Source of the DNA: Corynebacterium sp. | GTDB lineage: Bacteria > Actinomycetota > Actinomycetes > Mycobacteriales > Mycobacteriaceae | Assembly (NCBI GenBank): GCA_030450335.1 | Contig: JAKDIS010000099.1 | Span: forward strand, 1 to 9,274 | Length of the DNA: 9,274 nt | Direction: 5' to 3' | Part shown: positions 5,920 through 9,274 of the stretch, in pieces | How the letters are laid out: every line of letters starts with the position of its first letter | Numbering within the stretch: the stretch's first letter is position 1 | Program-made: the position numbers and the translations under genes | The notes under the pieces: model-generated | What the model saw: the letters and a program-made list of their open reading frames with translations, nothing else | What the model was told of the DNA's origin: nothing | The model's database searches: none

Positions 5920-5925
5920 ACTCTA
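5920..5925 (-). promoter_or_regulatory. Candidate -10 element of proS (leaderless)
   Basis: On the minus strand TAGAGT fits the TANANT consensus and ends 7 nt before the proS ATG, so the predicted transcription start coincides with the start codon. No clear -35 is seen. It lies in the 51-bp region shared with the divergent yaaA promoter candidate; the two hexamers are 25 bp apart. Confidence 0.5.
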
Positions 5926-5950
5926 GTTCAAAGCAGTATGTGTGTATCGC

Positions 5951-5956
5951 TAGGGT
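5951..5956 (+). promoter_or_regulatory. Candidate -10 element of yaaA (leaderless)
   Basis: TAGGGT carries the conserved T1, A2 and T6 of the actinobacterial -10 box and ends 7 nt before the yaaA ATG. No Shine-Dalgarno sequence is present. The geometry mirrors that of the divergent proS promoter candidate. Confidence 0.45.
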
Positions 5957-5963
5957 GTACCGC

Positions 5964-6743
5964 ATGTTTATCCTGCTCCCCCCGTCCGAAACGAAGGCGT
6001 CCGGCGGCGACGGCCCGGCCCTGGATCTCGACTCCCTCTCATTTCCCTCACTGAACGAGATCCGGCGCCGCAACATCGCCGACCTCTCCGCCCTGGAACC
6101 GGACGCTGCGCTGGACGTTCTCGGTATTTCGGAGACCCTGCGCGGCGAGGCGGAGGCCAACACCCGGCTGCTGTCCGCCCCCACCGTCCCGGCCATCCGG
6201 CGCTACACCGGCGTGCTCTACGACGCCCTCGACGTGACCACCCTTTCGGTGCCCGCCAGGGCCCGCCTGGGGGTGGGGTCGGCGCTCTTCGGTGTGCTCT
6301 CCGCGGACGACCCGGTGCCGCACTACCGGCTCTCGTCCGGCACGAAGTTGCCGACCCGCGACGGGCAGGACGCCCCGGCCACGCCGCCGACGATGAAGGC
6401 ACGCTGGGGTTCGGCGGTGACCGAGGCGCTGCGGCAGGTGCCCGGCACGGTGGTGGACCTGCGCTCCGGCGGCTACCGCCAGCTCGGACGCCTGCCCGGT
6501 GCGGTGACGGTGCGGGTGGAGTCCGTGCGGGAGGACGGCTCACGCAAGGTCGTCAGCCACTTCAACAAGCACTACAAGGGGCTACTGGCCCGCGAGCTGG
6601 CGTCGGCGGACGTGGATCTGGCCACCCCGGGGGACGTGGAGGGTGTCGCCGAGATCGCCCGCAACGCCGGGCTGACCGTCGAGGTCAACCAGGCGAACAG
6701 CGCCGGGAAGGCTCCGGCCGACTCGCTGACGCTGGTGGTGTGA
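5964..6743 (+). CDS. yaaA: YaaA family protein (UPF0246/DUF328), peroxide stress
   Basis: The 259-residue product belongs to the YaaA family. In E. coli YaaA limits intracellular unincorporated iron during hydrogen peroxide stress and is reported to bind DNA; the role here is inferred from the family. The sequence shows the family N-terminus FILLPPSETK (2-11), YTGVLYDALD (81-90), YRLSSGTKLP (121-130), VVDLRSGGYRQL (163-174) and the basic NKHYKG (201-206) close to the position of the conserved HxxK-type signature. No signal peptide or membrane segment is visible. The length is normal for the family. The ATG at 5964 was chosen because it begins the conserved motif after one residue; the frame remains open upstream only because it is antisense to proS. 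It is convergent with cobA (41 nt between the stops) and divergent from proS. Confidence 0.94.
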   Translation: MFILLPPSETKASGGDGPALDLDSLSFPSLNEIRRRNIADLSALEPDAALDVLGISETLRGEAEANTRLLSAPTVPAIRRYTGVLYDALDVTTLSVPARARLGVGSALFGVLSADDPVPHYRLSSGTKLPTRDGQDAPATPPTMKARWGSAVTEALRQVPGTVVDLRSGGYRQLGRLPGAVTVRVESVREDGSRKVVSHFNKHYKGLLARELASADVDLATPGDVEGVAEIARNAGLTVEVNQANSAGKAPADSLTLVV

Positions 6744-6754
6744 CCGCTCGCGGC

Positions 6755-6775
6755 CGGAGAGTGGTAACACTTCCG
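6755..6775. terminator. Weak imperfect hairpin between yaaA and cobA ends
   Basis: In the 41-nt gap between the convergent stop codons, CGGA plus AGTG (6755-6763, with a one-base bulge) pairs with CACTTCCG (6768-6775) around a GTAA loop. There is no U tract in either direction. It could act as a weak bidirectional terminator; the support is slight. Confidence 0.3.
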
Positions 6776-6784
6776 TGCGGCGGA

Positions 6785-7798
6785 TCAGCTGGACTGCGCC
6801 GCTTCGTCGATGCGCCGGGCCGCGGCCTCGCCGACGACGATGATCGCCGGCGAGCCGAGTCCCTGCTCCTCGATGGTCGAGCCCAGGGTGTCCAGGGTCG
6901 CGGTGGTGACGCGCTGCTGCGGGGTCGAGGCGTTCTCCACCACGACCGCCGGCGTTGACGCGTCGCGCCCGCGGGCCACCAGTTCCGCGGCGATCGCCCC
7001 GGCATTGCGCACGGCCATGATCAGCACCAGCGTGCCGGTCAGCCCCGCGACCGCCGGCCAGTTCACCAGCGACTTCGGGTGCCCCGGCGGCACGTGGCCG
7101 GACACGACCGTGACGTCGTGGTTCAGGCCGCGGTGGGTCAGGGAGAGCCCGGCCGCCGCCGGCGCGGAGGTCACCGAGGTCACCCCGGGGATCACCCGCA
7201 CGGGCACACCGGCGTCCACGCAGGCCTGCACCTCCTCGTGGCCACGCCCGAAGATGTAGGGGTCCCCGCCCTTGAGACGCACCACCCGGTGACCGGCCAG
7301 CGCGCGCTCGACCATGAGCTCGTTGATGCGGTCCTGGGAGACCTGGCGGGAGTACGGGATCTTGGCCACGTCGATGACCTCCGCACCGCGCTCGGCGGCC
7401 TCCTCGGCCAGCGTCACCGCGCCGAGGTGGTCGGCCAGGACGACGTCGGCCTCCTGCACCGCGCGCACACCGGCGACGGTGACCAGGTCGGCATCCCCCG
7501 GGCCACCGCCGACGAGCGTGACGGTACCCGAAGCGCAGGCACTCGCGACGGTGGTCTCCCCCTCCCGCCGGTCGTCCACCGGGACGCCGTGTGCGGCGGC
7601 CCAGGCGACGGCGTCGGACGCTGCGTCCTGCGCGGTGGCCGCGGGTACGCGCACCAGCGCGAAATGCGCGTCCCCCGGTACGTCCCCGGCACGTCCCACC
7701 GTGGGGACGGCCCCCTGGTCACGAAGCAGCTCGGCGGTGACGGCCGCGTCCGGGCCGTCCACCACGAGCACCGGCACACCGGTCAACACAAGACTCAT
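6785..7798 (-). CDS. cobA: Uroporphyrinogen-III C-methyltransferase with degenerate N-terminal siroheme-synthase-like region
   Basis: This enzyme (SUMT) transfers two methyl groups from S-adenosylmethionine to uroporphyrinogen III, giving precorrin-2 for siroheme or cobalamin. The catalytic domain fills residues 91-330: VTLVGGGPGDADLVT (93-107), EADVVLADHL (116-125), RLKGGDPYIFGRGHEEV (174-190), VIPGVTSVTSAPAAAGL (202-218) and a tail with GSPAIIVVGEA (315-325), all intact. Residues 1-90 resemble a shortened CysG/Met8p N-terminal domain (VPVLVVDGPDAAV then HGVPVDDRREGETTVAS), but the NAD-binding glycine motif is replaced by DGPDAA and the dimerisation/ferrochelatase part is missing, so dehydrogenase and chelatase activity look unlikely. 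The ATG at 7798 has no Shine-Dalgarno sequence; TAGACT ends 8 nt before it. The gene starts only 22 nt after mqo on the same strand. It would often be labelled cysG as well as cobA. Confidence 0.93.
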   Translation of the reverse strand: MSLVLTGVPVLVVDGPDAAVTAELLRDQGAVPTVGRAGDVPGDAHFALVRVPAATAQDAASDAVAWAAAHGVPVDDRREGETTVASACASGTVTLVGGGPGDADLVTVAGVRAVQEADVVLADHLGAVTLAEEAAERGAEVIDVAKIPYSRQVSQDRINELMVERALAGHRVVRLKGGDPYIFGRGHEEVQACVDAGVPVRVIPGVTSVTSAPAAAGLSLTHRGLNHDVTVVSGHVPPGHPKSLVNWPAVAGLTGTLVLIMAVRNAGAIAAELVARGRDASTPAVVVENASTPQQRVTTATLDTLGSTIEEQGLGSPAIIVVGEAAARRIDEAAQSS

Positions 7799-7806
7799 GG
7801 TCGTGC

Positions 7807-7812
7807 AGTCTA
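7807..7812 (-). promoter_or_regulatory. Candidate -10 element of cobA (leaderless)
   Basis: On the minus strand TAGACT fits TANANT and ends 8 nt before the cobA ATG. It lies in the 22-nt gap between the mqo stop codon and cobA, so any -35 would be inside the mqo coding sequence. It would allow cobA to be transcribed independently, while read-through from mqo is also possible since no terminator separates the two. Confidence 0.45.
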
Positions 7813-7820
7813 GTCCCCTG

Positions 7821-9274
7821 CTAGTCGCCGAGCTTCAGGGTCTTCTGGCTGCGCTCCCACTGCTCGTTGAACAGCGCGGTGTCCTTGGAGATGCGTCCGC
7901 CGTAGGAGGGGATCATCTCCTTGAGCTTCGGCGCCCAGTCGGCCATGCGGTTGCCGAAGCAGCGCTCCAGCACCTCGATCATCGCCGAGGGGGCGATGGA
8001 GGCGCCCGGGGAGGCACCCATCAGGCCGGCGATCGAGCCGTCACCGGAGTTGATCAGCGCGGTACCGAACTCCAGGGAACCGAACTTCGGCGCACCGATC
8101 GGCTTGATGACCTGGACGCGCTGACCGGCGGTGACCAGCTCCCAGTCCTTGCCGTCGACGTTGGGCATGTACTCGCGCAGCGACTCCACGCGGGCGGCCT
8201 GGTCCTTCAGCAGCTCCTCGACGAGGTACTTCGTGAGCCCCATCTCCTGGGCGGCGACACCCAGGTAGGACGGGATGTTGCCCGGGCGCAGGGACTTGAA
8301 CAGGTCCAGCAGCGAACCGTTCTTCAGGAACTTCGGCGTCCAGCCGGCGTACGGGCCGAACAGCAGGCCCTTCTTGCCGTCGATGATGCGGGTGTCCAGG
8401 TGCGGCACCGACATCGGCGGGGCACCCTTGGCGGCCTTGCCGTACACCTTCGCCGAGTGCTGCTCGATGAGCTCCTCGTTGGTGCAGCGCAGCCACTCGC
8501 CGGAGATCGGGAAACCGGCGTAGCCGCGGATCTCCGGGATGCCGGCCTTCTGCAGCAGCGGCAGGGCCATTCCGCCGGCGCCGACGAACACGAAGTTCGC
8601 GTGCACGGTGGACTTGTCGCCGTTGTGCAGGTTCTTCACGGCGATCTTCCAGCCGGAGCCCTCGCGGGTGATGTTGGTGACCTCGTTGCCGTAGCGCACC
8701 TCCACGCCCTCGGCCGTGACGGCGTCGAGGTACTGGCGGGTCAGGGCACCGTAGTTGATGTCCGTGCCGGCGTCCGTCCAGGAGATCGCGACCGGCTCGT
8801 GGAAGTCACGGCCGTCGGCCATCAGCGGAAGCTTCTCGGAGAAGACCTCCTCCGAGTCGGTGTAGTGCATGTTCGGGAACAGCGGGTGGTCCTTCAGGGC
8901 CTCGTAGCGGGCCTTGATGTAGTCCACCTGTGCCGCGCCGTGGCCGAAGGAGGTGTGCGGGGTCTTGTTGATCCACTCGCTGGGCTCGCCCAGGGTGCCG
9001 TTCTCCACGAGGTAGGACCAGAACTGGCGGGAGGCCTGGAACTTCTCGTTGATGCCCACGGCCTTGGAGATGTCGATCTTGCCGTTGACCTCGGGCGTGT
9101 AGTTGAGCTCGCACAGGGCCGAGTGGCCGGTGCCGGCGTTGTTCCACGGCGAGGAGGACTCTGCCCCGGGGACGTCCATACGCTCGATGATCAGCTGGCT
9201 CCAGTCGGGCTGGAGCTGACGCAGCATCACGGACAGGGTGGTGGAGATGACACCGGCGCCGATGAGGGCGACGT
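7821..9274 (-). CDS. mqo: Malate:quinone oxidoreductase (N-terminus cut by right edge)
   Basis: FAD-dependent peripheral membrane enzyme that oxidises malate to oxaloacetate and passes the electrons directly to the quinone pool, linking the citric acid cycle to respiration. The window holds 483 codons plus the TAG stop. The first complete codons read VALIGAGVISTTLS, the dinucleotide-binding GxGxxS fold of the FAD domain, so only about 15-20 N-terminal residues are missing compared with the roughly 500-residue Corynebacterium enzyme. Family-typical segments follow: SSPWNNAGTGHSALCELNYT, GINEKFQASRQFW, YIKARYEALKDHPLF, EKLPLMADGRDF, ISWTDAGTDINYGA, NFVFVGAGGMALPLL, GAPPMSVPHLDTR, LLFGPYAGWTPKFLK, PSYLGVAAQEMGLTKYL, QRVQVIKP, and GLMGASPGASIAPSAM near the C-terminus. 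No frameshift or missing block is seen. The true start lies outside the window; GTG/ATG codons around 9230 are internal. Confidence 0.98.
   Translation of the reverse strand, partial: VALIGAGVISTTLSVMLRQLQPDWSQLIIERMDVPGAESSSPWNNAGTGHSALCELNYTPEVNGKIDISKAVGINEKFQASRQFWSYLVENGTLGEPSEWINKTPHTSFGHGAAQVDYIKARYEALKDHPLFPNMHYTDSEEVFSEKLPLMADGRDFHEPVAISWTDAGTDINYGALTRQYLDAVTAEGVEVRYGNEVTNITREGSGWKIAVKNLHNGDKSTVHANFVFVGAGGMALPLLQKAGIPEIRGYAGFPISGEWLRCTNEELIEQHSAKVYGKAAKGAPPMSVPHLDTRIIDGKKGLLFGPYAGWTPKFLKNGSLLDLFKSLRPGNIPSYLGVAAQEMGLTKYLVEELLKDQAARVESLREYMPNVDGKDWELVTAGQRVQVIKPIGAPKFGSLEFGTALINSGDGSIAGLMGASPGASIAPSAMIEVLERCFGNRMADWAPKLKEMIPSYGGRISKDTALFNEQWERSQKTLKLGD

Noticed and set aside
4131..6743. 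Plus-strand open frame of 870 codons running antisense through proS and into yaaA
   Set aside because: Its first 611 codons are antisense to the intact, fully recognisable ProS; only the part from 5964 matches a protein family. High GC removes stop codons in the antisense frame.
7079..7813. Plus-strand frame of 244 codons opposite cobA
   Set aside because: It is His/Gly/Asp-rich antisense reading of the methyltransferase gene, with no family match and no ribosome binding site.
1..9274. Novel defence, mobile or biosynthetic system
   Set aside because: All substantial genes except one lipoprotein are conserved housekeeping genes in a syntenic actinobacterial order; there are no transposase, integrase, phage, toxin-antitoxin or nuclease genes.

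Overview
The window is high-GC actinobacterial chromosome. The proteins closely resemble those of Corynebacterium: malate:quinone oxidoreductase (Mqo), ProS beginning MITR, RimP beginning MAFP, and NusA lacking the proteobacterial C-terminal repeats. Gene order infB-ylxR-nusA-rimP / lipoprotein / proS / cobA also matches, from memory, the mycobacterial order Rv2839c-Rv2847c. The assignment to Corynebacterium or a close relative is an inference from proteins and synteny; no rRNA is present.

Layout from left to right. (1) Positions 1-2820, minus strand: the transcription/translation cluster rimP (2820-2263), nusA (2266-1157), ylxR (1024-614) and the N-terminal third or less of infB (491 to the left edge). 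rimP and nusA overlap by 4 nt. ylxR is separated from nusA by 132 nt that hold palindromes and a candidate promoter. (2) 2863-3831, plus strand: a secreted, probably lipid-anchored helical protein of unknown function, divergent from rimP across only 42 bp. (3) 3832-4157: a convergent intergenic stretch with two hairpins and a doubtful small ORF. (4) 5912-4158, minus: proS. (5) 5964-6743, plus: yaaA, divergent from proS across 51 bp. (6) 7798-6785, minus: uroporphyrinogen-III methyltransferase with a shortened, degenerate N-terminal siroheme-synthase-like region. (7) 9272-7821, minus: mqo, lacking only its extreme N-terminus at the right edge.

Functionally this is housekeeping DNA: ribosome maturation (RimP), transcription elongation/antitermination (NusA), RNA-binding YlxR and initiation factor IF-2 form one expression unit. 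ProS charges tRNA-Pro, YaaA belongs to a peroxide-stress family, CobA feeds siroheme/corrinoid synthesis, and Mqo links the citric acid cycle to the respiratory chain. I see no mobile element, CRISPR array, tRNA, rRNA, phage gene or defence system.

The most notable sequence-level pattern is that five genes at transcription-unit starts (rimP, the lipoprotein gene, proS, yaaA, cobA) lack a Shine-Dalgarno sequence and have a -10-like hexamer 6-8 nt before the start codon, as expected for leaderless mRNAs. The genes inside the operon (nusA, ylxR, infB) have clear Shine-Dalgarno sites. Other points worth a look are the degenerate N-terminal domain of CobA, the intergenic region behind proS, and the lipoprotein. 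I do not find convincing evidence for a new biological system.
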